The notes: generated by a model from the sequence alone, not told the origin. A stretch of DNA of 64,000 bases from Coprovicinus avistercoris (GCA_018714895.1 DVMQ01000003.1:1-64000); one strand, 5' to 3'. Shown: positions 44,157-53,730, counted from the first letter of the stretch. A program made the numbers and translations.

Positions 44157-44711
44157 TTACGATAGCAGCGTATCAGATTTTCGCCCATAACGCTCACGTA
44201 GACGTTGCTCTACAACCGGTGGCACAAGCAAATCAAGCGGTCCAGCAAACGCAGCAAGCTCTCGAACTATCGAAGAAGAGATAAATCCGAGTTCAGGGCT
44301 GGACATAACATAAATGCTTTCGAGATCGGGAGCAAGTCGGGCATTAAGATCTGCCTGCTGTAATTCATATTCAAAATCAGTTGTTGCTCGCAAACCCTTC
44401 ACAACAGCTCCTGCACCCACCTCATGGCAAAAATCTACCAACAGGCCAGTAAGCGGTGCCACATCCACGCGCTCTGTGGGTCCACAGGCAACACCCTCTT
44501 GAATAAGAGCTTCACGGACCATATCCATACGTTCATCAAGCGTAAATACCGGCCCTGTGCCATTCTTTCCCTGAGAGGAAGCCACCGCCACGGTTACCTT
44601 TGAGAAAAGACGGCTAGCACGAACAATTACATCAAGATGGCCAAAGGTAACCGGATCAAATGTGCCCGGTACTACCGCATGAACAATATCGGAACCCAAA
44701 GGGCGTCTCAT
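44157..44711 (-). CDS. coaD: phosphopantetheine adenylyltransferase
   Basis: CoaD makes dephospho-CoA from 4'-phosphopantetheine and ATP. The 184-aa protein shows PGTFDPVTFGHLD, with the GH nucleotidyltransferase signature, and the ISSSIVREL motif near the C-terminus. The ATG overlaps the rsmD stop (ATGA). The rsmD-coaD pair is conserved. Confidence 0.96.
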   Translation of the reverse strand: MRRPLGSDIVHAVVPGTFDPVTFGHLDVIVRASRLFSKVTVAVASSQGKNGTGPVFTLDERMDMVREALIQEGVACGPTERVDVAPLTGLLVDFCHEVGAGAVVKGLRATTDFEYELQQADLNARLAPDLESIYVMSSPELGFISSSIVRELAAFAGPLDLLVPPVVEQRLRERYGRKSDTLLS

Positions 44712-45292
44712 TGTTCCACTCCTTCCACACGGAGAAGGTCGATATGTGTAGAGCCATAACGCTTAGAAGAAATGGGCATCAACAGAGGCATCTGAAGCGT
44801 TGTGTTTTGTTCAGCACGCTCATAGAGAACAAGTGAACCTTCTGTAAGGGACCCATGTTCCATAAGCGAAGCAATAAGTTGCGCGAGATCTTCTGGATCA
44901 GTTGCGTAAGGTGGATCGAGCAACACAATTTGAAAAGGAGCACCAGGAAGAGAACCGCGAGCACTCAAACGAAATATATCTCCTGTAAGCACCCGAGCTT
45001 CTGGAGAGCGTACATCCAGCTGAGTAAGATTGCGACGGACAACCGCTGCACTTTTACGGTTCATTTCAACAAACGTTGCTGAGGCAGCTCCGCGTGAGAG
45101 TAACTCAATTCCGAGACCACCGGATCCGGCAAAGGCATCGAGAACATGGACAGAAGTGAGCGAGAGGCCACACGCTGCAAGCACCATTGAGGCCATAGCC
45201 TCACGAACCCGATCGGTCGTTGGACGAGTTACTCCCCTACCTTCAGGAGCGTCTAAATGCCTGCCGCGCCAACGTCCACCAATAACTCTCAT
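44708..45292 (-). CDS. rsmD: 16S rRNA m2G966 methyltransferase RsmD
   Basis: RsmD methylates G966 of 16S rRNA. The protein (about 194 aa) has the family N-terminus RVIGGRWRGRHL, the SAM-binding motif DAFAGSGGLGIE and the catalytic LLDPPY. ATG 45292 overlaps the recG stop as TGATG and has GGAGG just upstream; a TTG one codon earlier is less likely. Confidence 0.95.
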   Translation of the reverse strand: MRVIGGRWRGRHLDAPEGRGVTRPTTDRVREAMASMVLAACGLSLTSVHVLDAFAGSGGLGIELLSRGAASATFVEMNRKSAAVVRRNLTQLDVRSPEARVLTGDIFRLSARGSLPGAPFQIVLLDPPYATDPEDLAQLIASLMEHGSLTEGSLVLYERAEQNTTLQMPLLMPISSKRYGSTHIDLLRVEGVEQ

Positions 45293-47505
45293 CAACCCTC
45301 CATCTCTTCAAAATAAGATGCATAACGCCGGCGAACTTCTAAACGCAAAGCACGATACTCGTCCGATTGTAATTCAGCGTCTTTCGTGACAATTGCAACA
45401 GCATCATCATGTGCTGCCTGGATTAAATCTTCATCGGCACTGAAATCTACCGTTTTCAACCTTACGCCATGTTGACGATATCCCAACACATCTCCTTCAT
45501 GGCGAAGATCAAGATCAAGCTGTGCAAGCTTCATACCATCAGAAGTTGCTTCCAGAGCCTCAAGACGTTTCCGTGCAGGTGTTCCTTTGCGAGCACGCGT
45601 CTCAAGGTACACCGTACCAGCAGTCGTTCCTCTTCCTACGCGACCGCGCAATTGATGCAGTGTAGCCAAACCAAAACGATCGGCATCGTAGATGAGCATA
45701 ACCGTTGCGTTTGGCACATCTACGCCAACTTCCACAACCGTTGTGCACACGAGAATATCTATCGTGCCTGCATAAAAGCGCTCCATCACACGGTCTTTAT
45801 CTGCAGCGGCCATGCGTCCGGTGAGAACATCAATCCGCGCATGCGGAAATACTTGTTCCGAAAGCTTTTTTGCTGTTGTAGTGGCAGCATGCATGTTAGA
45901 GATGGATGCCGAGCCGTTTTGCTCTTGCAGAGCATCGCGAACCATATCATCGGCAATATCACTGCCAGCATCGCTCTCATCAATGAGAGGACAGACGATA
46001 TATGCTTGATGTCCAGCTGCCAGCGCATCCTGAATAGCTCCATAGGCTAAATCGAGATTTTCTGGGGTTACCGATACGGTAGTTATGCCCGCCCCTGCAT
46101 GTGGCCGCTTTGCTATGCGTGAAAGTGAAAAGTCGCCATAGATGGAGAGCGCCAATGTTCGCGGGATAGGAGTTGCTGTCATAGCAAGCAAATCACACCC
46201 CGGTCCCTTTGCTCTCAGAGCAGCGCGTTGCTCTACACCAAAGCGATGTTGCTCATCGATAACCACAAGGGATAAGCGCGTAAATGCAACATCTTCCGAA
46301 AGAAGTGCCGTGGTACCAAAGACCACCATTGGCATTCCTTCAGCAAGACGTGCGGTTGTCTGAGCGCGCACATCCGGATCTGTAGCACCCACCAAAAGAG
46401 CCCACGGTATGCCCACTTCATCAAAAAGGGGTCCCAACTTCTCCGCATATTGACGAGCAAGAACAGAGGTAGGAGCCATCATAGCTGCTTGCGTATTACT
46501 GTCCACAGCAGAGGCTAAAGCACAGGCTGCAACAATAGTTTTTCCTGTTCCAACATCGCCAAGTAACAGACGATTCATAACGTGTGGAGCAGCCATATCT
46601 GAAAGTATTTCTATGACTGAGCGCTCTTGTTCCTCGGTAAGCGTAAAGGGCAGGGCAGCTCGGAGTGCAGCAAACCGCGGACCAGTAATACAGTGGGTGA
46701 AGGCAGCAGCATCACCCTGTGAGAGACGCCGACGAGCAAGCAGCGCAAGTTGGAGACAGAGCAGTTCGTCATATGCAAGTCGGCGGCGGGCTTTTCCAGC
46801 ACCATCCAATGAATGTGGGAAATGGCGCTCCCGTAAAGCACAAGCTTCTGTCATAAGATCATGTGAGGCGACAAGGCAAGCTGGCGCAAAATCGCTTATA
46901 TCTCCTATATCGGCAAGCGCAGCCGCAATGATGCGTCGCATCCATGCAACAGAAATGCCCTCACCAACAGGATGTACCGGAAGCACCCGAGCATAGTTTT
47001 CCGGATTATCTGTTGCAGCTAATACTTCATAAAAAGGAGCCTTCATCTGACGAAACCCATAGGCAAAACTCACTTTACCCGAAAGAGCAATCCAATCCCC
47101 TTCGTGTACTTGCTCAGCTACCCAAGGCTGCTTAAAAAAGGTTGCCAGCATAACGCCTGTCTCATCGATCACAGATAATTCAACGATCGAAAGGCGTGGA
47201 CGCGGACGCTTAACCTTAATCCGGTCTACTTGACCTACAACGGTTACCTGTAAGCCAACGTCGGCATAGCCAATAGATACACAATGAGAAAAATCGTAGT
47301 AGCGATGCGGCTCGTGATGAAGAAGCTCCGTAACAGTATGAATACCTAAGCGGTCGAGAGCAGCAGCTCGCGGCTCAGTTACATAGCGAAGCCGCGAGAC
47401 ATTATCAGAAAGCGCTACGGTACACGAAAGGCGATGTGCCACAGGTGTAATTGCAGGAGCTTGCCCCTTTAACGTCGGAGAATCCGGCTGGTTGCAAGCG
47501 CTCAC
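45292..47505 (-). CDS. recG: ATP-dependent DNA helicase RecG
   Basis: RecG remodels stalled replication forks and Holliday junctions. The 737-aa protein has an N-terminal wedge/OB domain, Walker A GDVGTGKT, the DEQH box VIDEQHRFGVEQR, motif III TATPIPRTL and the helicase C-terminal QLRGRVGRG motif. It starts at GTG 47505, 9 nt after fakA. Confidence 0.97.
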   Translation of the reverse strand: MSACNQPDSPTLKGQAPAITPVAHRLSCTVALSDNVSRLRYVTEPRAAALDRLGIHTVTELLHHEPHRYYDFSHCVSIGYADVGLQVTVVGQVDRIKVKRPRPRLSIVELSVIDETGVMLATFFKQPWVAEQVHEGDWIALSGKVSFAYGFRQMKAPFYEVLAATDNPENYARVLPVHPVGEGISVAWMRRIIAAALADIGDISDFAPACLVASHDLMTEACALRERHFPHSLDGAGKARRRLAYDELLCLQLALLARRRLSQGDAAAFTHCITGPRFAALRAALPFTLTEEQERSVIEILSDMAAPHVMNRLLLGDVGTGKTIVAACALASAVDSNTQAAMMAPTSVLARQYAEKLGPLFDEVGIPWALLVGATDPDVRAQTTARLAEGMPMVVFGTTALLSEDVAFTRLSLVVIDEQHRFGVEQRAALRAKGPGCDLLAMTATPIPRTLALSIYGDFSLSRIAKRPHAGAGITTVSVTPENLDLAYGAIQDALAAGHQAYIVCPLIDESDAGSDIADDMVRDALQEQNGSASISNMHAATTTAKKLSEQVFPHARIDVLTGRMAAADKDRVMERFYAGTIDILVCTTVVEVGVDVPNATVMLIYDADRFGLATLHQLRGRVGRGTTAGTVYLETRARKGTPARKRLEALEATSDGMKLAQLDLDLRHEGDVLGYRQHGVRLKTVDFSADEDLIQAAHDDAVAIVTKDAELQSDEYRALRLEVRRRYASYFEEMEG

Positions 47506-47514
47506 AAAAACCGC

Positions 47515-49200
47515 CTACTCAATTGAGAAAATCACCGGATAGAGGGGCTGCTCACCACGGTGTGCATCGATCTCAAGATCGGGCTGAGCCTCTTCAATAG
47601 CATCACAGAGCTGGGAGAACGCTTCATCATCAAGATCTGATCCTGCCAAAATGGTAAGCGTATCCCCTTCCTCATCGTCCTGCATTTTATTGATGATATC
47701 GAGCGTGACACCCTCAACAGAATTGCCCACAGCAATAATTGCTCCACCAACAATGCCCATAACATCTCCTGCATGAATGGGAGAACCATCCGCAGCAGCA
47801 GAATCACGAACAGCTGTCGTTACCTCGCCATCTCGAACTTCAGAGATAGCCTCGGTCATAGCTTCAACATTGTCACTGAGTGATGCTTCGGGATCTGCAA
47901 CAAACATCGCGGCAAATGCCTGCAAAACCGTTTTGGTAGGAACAACTGTCGCCTCACAACCATCGCAAGCGTTGGCAGCGGCCTCGGCAGTCATACGGAT
48001 ATTGCTGTTATTTGGAAGTACAATCACGGACTTCGCATTGGCTTTTTCAATAGCGGCAAGAATGTCTGCAGTCGCGGGGTTCATGGTCTGTCCGCCAGAA
48101 ACAATGACATTTACGCCGAGAGAGCGCAGTATTTCTGCCTGTCCCGAACCAGCTGCAACAGCGACAAACCCAAGATCGGTGCGCTCGCGTTGAGGACCGT
48201 CATCCTCCTTAGCGGCCTTATCAGCCGCAATTTTGGCAGTACGATCTGCTGCTTCAAGATCCATGTTATGAATAAAGACATTAAAGATTTGACCACGCTC
48301 AAGCATGTAAGCCAAAACCTTATCAGGCTCATTTGAGTGAACATGCACTTTATAGGTGGGATTATCGCCTACTAAAAGCTCGCAGTCTCCCATGGAAGCT
48401 AAGAAGGCAAGCGTCTCTTCCTCGTTAAAATCCGCATCATTGGCTTCGAAAAGGAACTCATTGCAATAGCGATACTCTGAGCCCTCCCAATCGTCATTGA
48501 GCTCAATCGCCACCTTTGCATCCACGTGGCTTTTTGCGGCATCTTCCGTATTTGTAGCAACCGTAGGCGTGAAAGAAACTGTTGCGGTATTACCTAAGCA
48601 TGCATTGACAAATGCCTCGATAAAAGTTGCAAATCCATATGCACCGGAGTCTACAACGCCATTCTCTTTAAGCACTGGCAGCAAATCGGGTGTGCGTGCA
48701 ACTGATTCGTATGCCTCAACCACAAGAGCAGCAAGCGTGTCATTTACTGAGAAACGCTTAGCATCGCACTTCTCAACACAAGAAGTGGCATCCTTAAGTA
48801 CCGTAAGAATGGTGCCTTCAACAGGCTTTCGAACAGCCTGGAATGCAACTTTTTGACCACGACGGAATGCTTTTGCAAGATCAGAGGTTGTAGGATGCTC
48901 TTGATCTGCATCGATAAGACCTTCAGCAATACCACGTAGAATCTGGCTCGTAATAACACCCGAATTACCACGGGCACCCATGAGTGAACCATGTGTAATT
49001 GCCTTAGAGACAGCTTCCATATCACAGTCCGCAGGCAACGCCTGAAGCTCGCTCACCACGGTGTTTAATGTGAGCGACATGTTGGTACCCGTATCGCCAT
49101 CGGGCACGGGGAAAACATTGAGTTTGTTAATTTCCTCCGCCTTGTCGGCCACTGCTTGAGCCGCTACAGGGAAGCAGGTCCTAATGACAGATGCAATCAT
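47515..49200 (-). CDS. fakA: DAK2-domain fatty acid kinase subunit FakA (YloV)
   Basis: FakA phosphorylates a fatty acid held by a DegV/FakB protein to give acyl-phosphate, which PlsX and PlsY use. The 561-aa protein has an N-terminal DhaL-type ATP/Mg domain with NVFPVPDGDTGTNMS (D34, D36) and GARGNSGVITSQIL. A middle domain and a C-terminal EDD-like domain with PNNSNIRMTAEAA follow. The upstream YloU-like gene and the downstream recG match the common Gram-positive order. Confidence 0.92.
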   Translation of the reverse strand: MIASVIRTCFPVAAQAVADKAEEINKLNVFPVPDGDTGTNMSLTLNTVVSELQALPADCDMEAVSKAITHGSLMGARGNSGVITSQILRGIAEGLIDADQEHPTTSDLAKAFRRGQKVAFQAVRKPVEGTILTVLKDATSCVEKCDAKRFSVNDTLAALVVEAYESVARTPDLLPVLKENGVVDSGAYGFATFIEAFVNACLGNTATVSFTPTVATNTEDAAKSHVDAKVAIELNDDWEGSEYRYCNEFLFEANDADFNEEETLAFLASMGDCELLVGDNPTYKVHVHSNEPDKVLAYMLERGQIFNVFIHNMDLEAADRTAKIAADKAAKEDDGPQRERTDLGFVAVAAGSGQAEILRSLGVNVIVSGGQTMNPATADILAAIEKANAKSVIVLPNNSNIRMTAEAAANACDGCEATVVPTKTVLQAFAAMFVADPEASLSDNVEAMTEAISEVRDGEVTTAVRDSAAADGSPIHAGDVMGIVGGAIIAVGNSVEGVTLDIINKMQDDEEGDTLTILAGSDLDDEAFSQLCDAIEEAQPDLEIDAHRGEQPLYPVIFSIE

Positions 49201-49284
49201 GTGAAGAATCCTCGGTTCCTATGGATGCCAATGAATAGCCGCAATGCGGCAACATGGGAGGTTTACCTACTCCCAAACTAATCC

Positions 49285-49629
49285 TCAGTGGACGCGCATG
49301 CCCTCAATATGAACATGAACATCCACATCCTCAAGCTCAGCAATACTTTTAAGCAGGAAGCAAACGGCATCCGAGAGATTTTTTGCCACGGAAGACATGT
49401 TGACACCCTGCTCAACAATTACGTGCATATCTACAATGAGACCGTTCTCGTTTTGAGAAACGTCGATACCCTTACGCAGTCCTGCGGTTGGTAGAAGCCT
49501 GGTAACACCTTCATCTGCGTCGGTAAAAGCCATGCCAACCACGCCATAACACTGCATGGCAGCATACCCTGCAAGATCAGAAATGCAGTCGTTAGAGACC
49601 CTCAGTGTCCCGGGGATGGCCTGTGTCAT
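49285..49629 (-). CDS. Asp23/Gls24 (YloU-like) family protein
   Basis: This 114-aa protein has the Asp23/Gls24 fold signature, with the AMQCYGVVGMA segment, GIDVSQNENGLIVDMHVIVEQGVN and VDVHVHIEGM. Family members are envelope-associated or lipid-metabolism-linked; YloU is the standard partner of FakA/YloV, but its role is not known. ATG 49629 has AAAGGAG upstream. It is the first gene of the long operon. Confidence 0.93.
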   Translation of the reverse strand: MTQAIPGTLRVSNDCISDLAGYAAMQCYGVVGMAFTDADEGVTRLLPTAGLRKGIDVSQNENGLIVDMHVIVEQGVNMSSVAKNLSDAVCFLLKSIAELEDVDVHVHIEGMRVH

Positions 49630-49659
49630 ACCCGCTCCTTTCGGTCGCGCCAGCACGTG

Positions 49660-49687
49660 TATATAGAAGCGCCCGACACGTTTTCAA
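49660..49687 (-). promoter_or_regulatory. proximal promoter of the yloU-fakA-recG operon
   Basis: On the minus strand TTGAAA (49682-49687) and TATATA (49660-49665) are 16 bp apart, 31 nt before the start codon. The gene-free stretch 49630-49942 otherwise contains the promoters listed here and no recognisable gene. Confidence 0.5.
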
Positions 49688-49701
49688 TGCTTTATCTCGC
49701 G

Positions 49702-49707
49702 ATTATA
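49702..49707 (-). promoter_or_regulatory. distal -10 box of the yloU-fakA operon
   Basis: A perfect TATAAT on the minus strand lies upstream of the proximal promoter. Its -35 region (TGTGCT at 17 bp) is poor, so it may be an activated or alternative start. Confidence 0.35.
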
Positions 49708-49857
49708 GTCCACACGGAGTGCTTAGCACACGCGTTGAGGCTATGCAATTAGAAAATGGAGATTTCCTACAGACCTCTTACCAGTATTTGAAAGAAAATA
49801 ATCAGACTAAGTGCAATTTTCACAACGATACCTCCATAAAACAGAGGGCTTATTTGC

Positions 49858-49885
49858 TTGCACAGGAGCTCAGCTGTGCTATATT
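49858..49885 (+). promoter_or_regulatory. promoter of rpmB
   Basis: TTGCAC (49858-49863) and TATATT (49880-49885) are 16 bp apart, and TGC before the -10 adds an extended -10 element. It ends 57 nt before the rpmB start. Confidence 0.65.
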
Positions 49886-49942
49886 TATCCAGCTATGTGT
49901 CATTGCGGGCGCTCTTGCGCCGCATCTACGGAGGTTCTAGCC

Positions 49943-50131
49943 ATGTCCAAGGTTTGTGAGATCTGCGGTAAGCACGCTGTTGCTGGTCGCTCTATTAGCC
50001 ACTCCCACCGCGTTGTAAATCGCAAGTTTAAGCCCAATATTCAGTCTGTGCACGTTGTTGTAGACGGTCGTCGTCAGCGCATGAATGTGTGCACCACCTG
50101 TCTCAAGTCTGGTAAGGTTGCCCGCTCCTAG
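49943..50131 (+). CDS. rpmB: 50S ribosomal protein L28
   Basis: L28 is a small large-subunit protein. The 62-aa product has the zinc-type CEIC...CTTC pair and the VCEICGKHAVAGRSISHSH opening. GGAGG lies 8 nt before the ATG. It is monocistronic with its own promoter and terminator and is divergent from the yloU-fakA operon. Confidence 0.96.
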   Translation: MSKVCEICGKHAVAGRSISHSHRVVNRKFKPNIQSVHVVVDGRRQRMNVCTTCLKSGKVARS

Positions 50132-50170
50132 CGCCTCCACGTGCGCTCGCACACATTGAGCTTGTATTGC

Positions 50171-50195
50171 AAGACCGCCTTCGGGCGGTCTTTTC
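50171..50195 (+). terminator. Rho-independent terminator of rpmB
   Basis: AAGACCGCC and GGCGGTCTT form a 9-bp stem closed by a TTCG tetraloop, with a T run. It lies 39 nt after rpmB. Confidence 0.92.
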
Positions 50196-50288
50196 TTATC
50201 AGCAAACTATCGATTTTTTTCAAATCATATCTACAGAATCCCTCTGCCAATTCGAGACACAGGGTTCAAAATCCTCAATTTTTTCTCG

Positions 50289-51053
50289 TTACCGCAAAAA
50301 GGCGGCTGCCACCCCACTATGACACGTGCAGCGTGCTCCATCCGGACCTATTACATTGGAAACACCTAGGTCAGAAAGAACTGGGATGTAACACCTCTCA
50401 AGATCCCATTCCATCCCCTGCTCACTTACATACGTATCAGGAGCTAAGGCAAAAAGCGAAAACGTTGATCCTGCATAAGTAGAAGCAATCTCCCAGTCTT
50501 TTGTTCCGCCGGGCGACAAAATATGACATTCAAAGTTATCTTCAATGAGAACTGGCGAGAGATCGGCATTTTCAGCCAAAGTTCCAAAAACGCCCAATAA
50601 GTGATCTGGCTTTCCACCAGATGCGCAACTCACAGCTACCTGACCCGCCAGAGTTGCATTTGAAACCGCGTCTCGTTCTCCAAATACTTTGTTGCCAGTG
50701 GCGCGCAACTGAGTAACACCAGATGCACTCAGTCCATATCTCTCTCGCAAAGAAAGAAAAGCCAATGCTAAGTCGGTGGCATATTTCTCGGTATCAAAAA
50801 GCTCCTCATCAGGACACGTCTTCTTAACCCATGCAAGCGCCTCTGGAGAAATAGTATCGGCATCTCCTACAAACAGATCACAGACAATGCCGGCGGCTAA
50901 GCAGACATTTGCCCCGCGGTCTACACCTACCACCATTTCCGAATCATGCGCAAGCTCACGAACGAGCTCGAGAGAACTCGGTTCAGGCGATCCGCCAACG
51001 AGAAGAGCGCGGAACCGCTTCTTGCTTTCTGATGGAGAAGAACCTCGCTCCAT
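50289..51053 (-). CDS. thiN: thiamine pyrophosphokinase
   Basis: The enzyme transfers pyrophosphate from ATP to thiamine to form the cofactor ThDP. The 254-aa protein shows the family motifs VGVDRGAN, FVGDADT, KYATDLALA and GGKPDHLLGVFGTL, followed by a C-terminal beta-rich substrate domain. Its ATG overlaps the preceding HAD gene stop by one base (TAATG), so the two are coupled. The HAD partner may be a phosphatase of related metabolism, but that is unproven. Confidence 0.88.
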   Translation of the reverse strand: MERGSSPSESKKRFRALLVGGSPEPSSLELVRELAHDSEMVVGVDRGANVCLAAGIVCDLFVGDADTISPEALAWVKKTCPDEELFDTEKYATDLALAFLSLRERYGLSASGVTQLRATGNKVFGERDAVSNATLAGQVAVSCASGGKPDHLLGVFGTLAENADLSPVLIEDNFECHILSPGGTKDWEIASTYAGSTFSLFALAPDTYVSEQGMEWDLERCYIPVLSDLGVSNVIGPDGARCTCHSGVAAAFLR

Positions 51054-51736
51054 TAGTCCACCTCAAGAGGCATCTGCTGCAATTGCTTGAGCGATACATT
51101 CTGATATTCAAATGAGAAAACCGTTGCATGATCATGCAGAAATGCTTCATCACGTCCATCATGCCCGTTGTAGATGCATACGGTTGGAAAGCCCGCCTTC
51201 TGAGCTGTTGCCAACCCGAACGGTGCATCTTCGAATACCCAGGTTGTTTTTGTTGGTGTGCCGATAATCTCTTGCGCACGATAGTAGATAGTTGGTTCGG
51301 TCTTTGTAAGCTTAAGGTCCTCAGCGCTCACAATGCCGCTGAAATACTTACTCATGCCATGTGTTTCAAGCAGTGCTCGTACTTCCGCTTCACCTGTAGA
51401 GGTTGCTATTACCATAGGAATACCAGCCTGCTCAAAAGCATCCAACAGCTCTCTTGCTCCAGGGTATGGCTGAATAGAATGTTCATATTCATATCGGACG
51501 AGCGCGCACAATTCTTCGAAGAGACTCTCACCGGTTGAGCCATCATGGATCTCTTCAGCAAAAATATCACACTTATCCGGCACTGAAAGCGGCTCAATTT
51601 TATTGAGCAGTTCACGTGTATGAGCGTTGAGCTCAAGATTATGCTTTTCGAGAAGCCGAAGTACGACTTCGTGCCACATGGGCATGGAATCTACCAGCGT
51701 TCCATCACAGTCAAAAATGGCTCCCTCGATAGCCAT
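51053..51736 (-). CDS. HAD-superfamily hydrolase (subfamily IA phosphatase)
   Basis: The 227-aa protein is a haloacid-dehalogenase-type phosphatase with motif I DCDGTLVDS, motif II ATSTGE, motif III lysine in KLTKTEP, and motif IV FEDAPFG. A four-helix cap lies between motifs I and II. It most resembles beta-phosphoglucomutase or sugar-phosphatase types. Substrate is not predicted. ATG 51736 has GAAGGA 6 nt upstream. Confidence 0.9.
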   Translation of the reverse strand: MAIEGAIFDCDGTLVDSMPMWHEVVLRLLEKHNLELNAHTRELLNKIEPLSVPDKCDIFAEEIHDGSTGESLFEELCALVRYEYEHSIQPYPGARELLDAFEQAGIPMVIATSTGEAEVRALLETHGMSKYFSGIVSAEDLKLTKTEPTIYYRAQEIIGTPTKTTWVFEDAPFGLATAQKAGFPTVCIYNGHDGRDEAFLHDHATVFSFEYQNVSLKQLQQMPLEVD

Positions 51737-51787
51737 AACACTTCCTTCTCTCATAGAGCATTGCTCGTGAACAACTTGTCGCGAATC

Positions 51788-51817
51788 ATAGTAAAGCTAT
51801 GCATTATCTTGGAACAA
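51788..51817 (-). promoter_or_regulatory. promoter of the HAD-thiN pair
   Basis: TTGTTC (51812-51817) and TACTAT (51788-51793) are 18 bp apart on the minus strand, about 50 nt before the start codon. Confidence 0.5.
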
Positions 51818-51864
51818 TACTGTAGACAAACAACAAAGTAATTATCTTTTCTCTAAGAGAGGTT

Positions 51865-51893
51865 TTGTTTGTCATACCGCAGTACTTTAATTT
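51865..51893 (+). promoter_or_regulatory. candidate promoter of the FmdB-type gene
   Basis: TTGTTT (51865-51870) and TAATTT (51888-51893) are 17 bp apart, about 60 nt before the start codon. The boxes are imperfect. Confidence 0.35.
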
Positions 51894-51955
51894 TGGGTAC
51901 AGTATCTCAGGCAACATTGTTGCATTGGATATCACTTTTCCGGAGGTTCTCGTTC

Positions 51956-52204
51956 ATGGCTCGTTATGATTACCATTGTTCCAATTGTAATATCACGTTT
52001 GAAGTTGAGCACCCTATGACCGCTCGCCCCACCATCACATGCCCGAACTGCGGTCAAAAAGCAGAGCGCGTCTTCGAGCCTTCAGGTATTGCATTTAAAG
52101 GCACAGGTTTTTATAACACTGATCAGCGCAATACCTCTTCAAGCTCATCCAAAAGCTCGTGTGCACACTGCTCTGGTGGAAACTGCGAGTCTTGTGCAAG
52201 TTAG
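51956..52204 (+). CDS. FmdB-family zinc ribbon protein
   Basis: This 82-aa protein has an FmdB-type zinc ribbon at the N-terminus (YHCSNC...CPNCGQKAERVFEPSG), a Ser-rich linker and a C-terminal CAHCSGGNCESC tail with four more cysteines. Family members are common, small and of poorly known function, often described as regulators. GGAGG precedes the ATG. It is monocistronic. Confidence 0.9.
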   Translation: MARYDYHCSNCNITFEVEHPMTARPTITCPNCGQKAERVFEPSGIAFKGTGFYNTDQRNTSSSSSKSSCAHCSGGNCESCAS

Positions 52205-52233
52205 TTTTCTACACCAAGATATGTATATGAAGC

Positions 52234-52265
52234 AGGCGCCACGCAACTGGTGCCTTATTTTTTCT
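52234..52265 (+). terminator. Rho-independent terminator after the FmdB-type gene
   Basis: AGGCGCCA and TGGTGCCT pair over 8 bp with one G-U wobble and a 6-nt loop, followed by TTATTTTTTC. The T tract overlaps the last codons of the converging rsmB gene. Confidence 0.85.
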
Positions 52266-53730
52266 CAATATTTCGAAAGAGGGCACAAAAATGTCCATCA
52301 GGCTCCTCTTCAGCAGGGCGTGAAGCAAACATGCCATCCGGCGTTACCGCACGCAATATCATTGTTTGTACGGCATCAGACAGTTGTTGTGCAGCTTCAT
52401 CTGCAGGGATTAAAACAAATTTATCGCTCTGCTCGTTGAGGAATGCCTGAACAACATCCTCACATTCTTCCTTAAGAACAGAACAGGTTGAATACACAAG
52501 TATTCCGCCTGCCCGAACACGAGTAGCAGCAGCTCGCAAAATTGATTGTTGTAGCACCGGCAATGAATGAGTGTTGTGAGGATCAAGTGCGTCCTCAGAA
52601 AGACTCCAAGCTATCTCTGGATGGCGACGCAGCGTACCGGTTCCTGAACAAGGCGCATCAACAAATACTTCGTCAAAGCGACCATCTTCTCTATCGGGTG
52701 CAGGAAGCCCTGCAACAGGGCCTGAAAGCGCGCAGGCATCGGCTTCGAGACAAGTTACATATGGTTGCCAGCTGCGCAGGCGTTTTTCTGCAACGCGAAC
52801 TTTAAACGGTATCTTGTCCACACCCACAATAGTTGCTGGACCACCCCGCTGAGATGCCGCAGCTTCAAGCAGCAATGTTTTTGTACCTCGCCCCTGACCT
52901 ATTTCCAACACATGCGATCCAGGACGCGGAGATGCCAGCAAAACAATGAGACGTGCCGACAGATCACTGACGACAAGATCCCCTGAGCTCACCAAGCCTG
53001 ACCTGCCAAGACCTGCCGCAGATGAGAGACGAAATACGTCGGGTAGTGGCGTATTGAGAGGCTCTAACCCAAGTGAGCGCAGCAACTCCTGTGTTTGTTC
53101 AGCAGTATGTAACGCTGTATTGCCAGAAACCCACAAGGGAGCCGCATCCAAGGTACAACAAGCCATTTTATAGGCAGCAGAAAATCCCATGCTTTGCACA
53201 ATACGCCGCGTTAGCCAAACAGGCCAGCCAGCCACAAGAGATAGTTCTTGTTCAAATGCAGAATCTGTATCCCCAGAGTCATTTTTCTCAGACAGATACA
53301 GAGAAGAGAGTTCTTCTCGCGCTTTTGTTATGCGAGCAGCCTCAATACTTCCCACTTTTCTCAGGACTGCATTCGCCAAACCAGCTGCTCTCGGTGCAAC
53401 TGATCTCACCAGCTCTACACCCTGACTTACAGCAACAGCCTGAGGCGTAGAAAGATAGCAAAGCTCAAATGTTGCCAGGCGCAGAGCATCGCGCACGCGC
53501 GGCTCCAAGCTGCTCTTTTTTGAAAGGTACGCGCCGTAGAGCTTATCGAGAAGACCTGAGGTTGCACTAACACCAAGAACCAGACGCTCTACTAGTGCAA
53601 CATCTTGCACAGACAACTTCCCAAGCCGCGTAGAATTGCGCAAAGCATCTCGGCCATGAGCCTGATGCCTCCGGATATCTCCTAGAACTGCAAGGGCAGC
53701 ACTGCGTGCTGGAGCTAATCGCGCGCCCAC
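52255..53730 (-). CDS. rsmB: 16S rRNA m5C967 methyltransferase RsmB
   Basis: RsmB (Sun/Fmu) methylates C967 of 16S rRNA. The 491-aa protein has a NusB-like N-terminal RNA-binding domain (residues 1-140) and a SAM methyltransferase domain. The two family cysteines lie in VDAPCSGTGTLRR and in YSTCSVLKEE. It overlaps fmt by 16 nt, and fmt-rsmB is a conserved pair. Confidence 0.94.
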   Translation of the reverse strand: MGARLAPARSAALAVLGDIRRHQAHGRDALRNSTRLGKLSVQDVALVERLVLGVSATSGLLDKLYGAYLSKKSSLEPRVRDALRLATFELCYLSTPQAVAVSQGVELVRSVAPRAAGLANAVLRKVGSIEAARITKAREELSSLYLSEKNDSGDTDSAFEQELSLVAGWPVWLTRRIVQSMGFSAAYKMACCTLDAAPLWVSGNTALHTAEQTQELLRSLGLEPLNTPLPDVFRLSSAAGLGRSGLVSSGDLVVSDLSARLIVLLASPRPGSHVLEIGQGRGTKTLLLEAAASQRGGPATIVGVDKIPFKVRVAEKRLRSWQPYVTCLEADACALSGPVAGLPAPDREDGRFDEVFVDAPCSGTGTLRRHPEIAWSLSEDALDPHNTHSLPVLQQSILRAAATRVRAGGILVYSTCSVLKEECEDVVQAFLNEQSDKFVLIPADEAAQQLSDAVQTMILRAVTPDGMFASRPAEEEPDGHFCALFRNIEKK

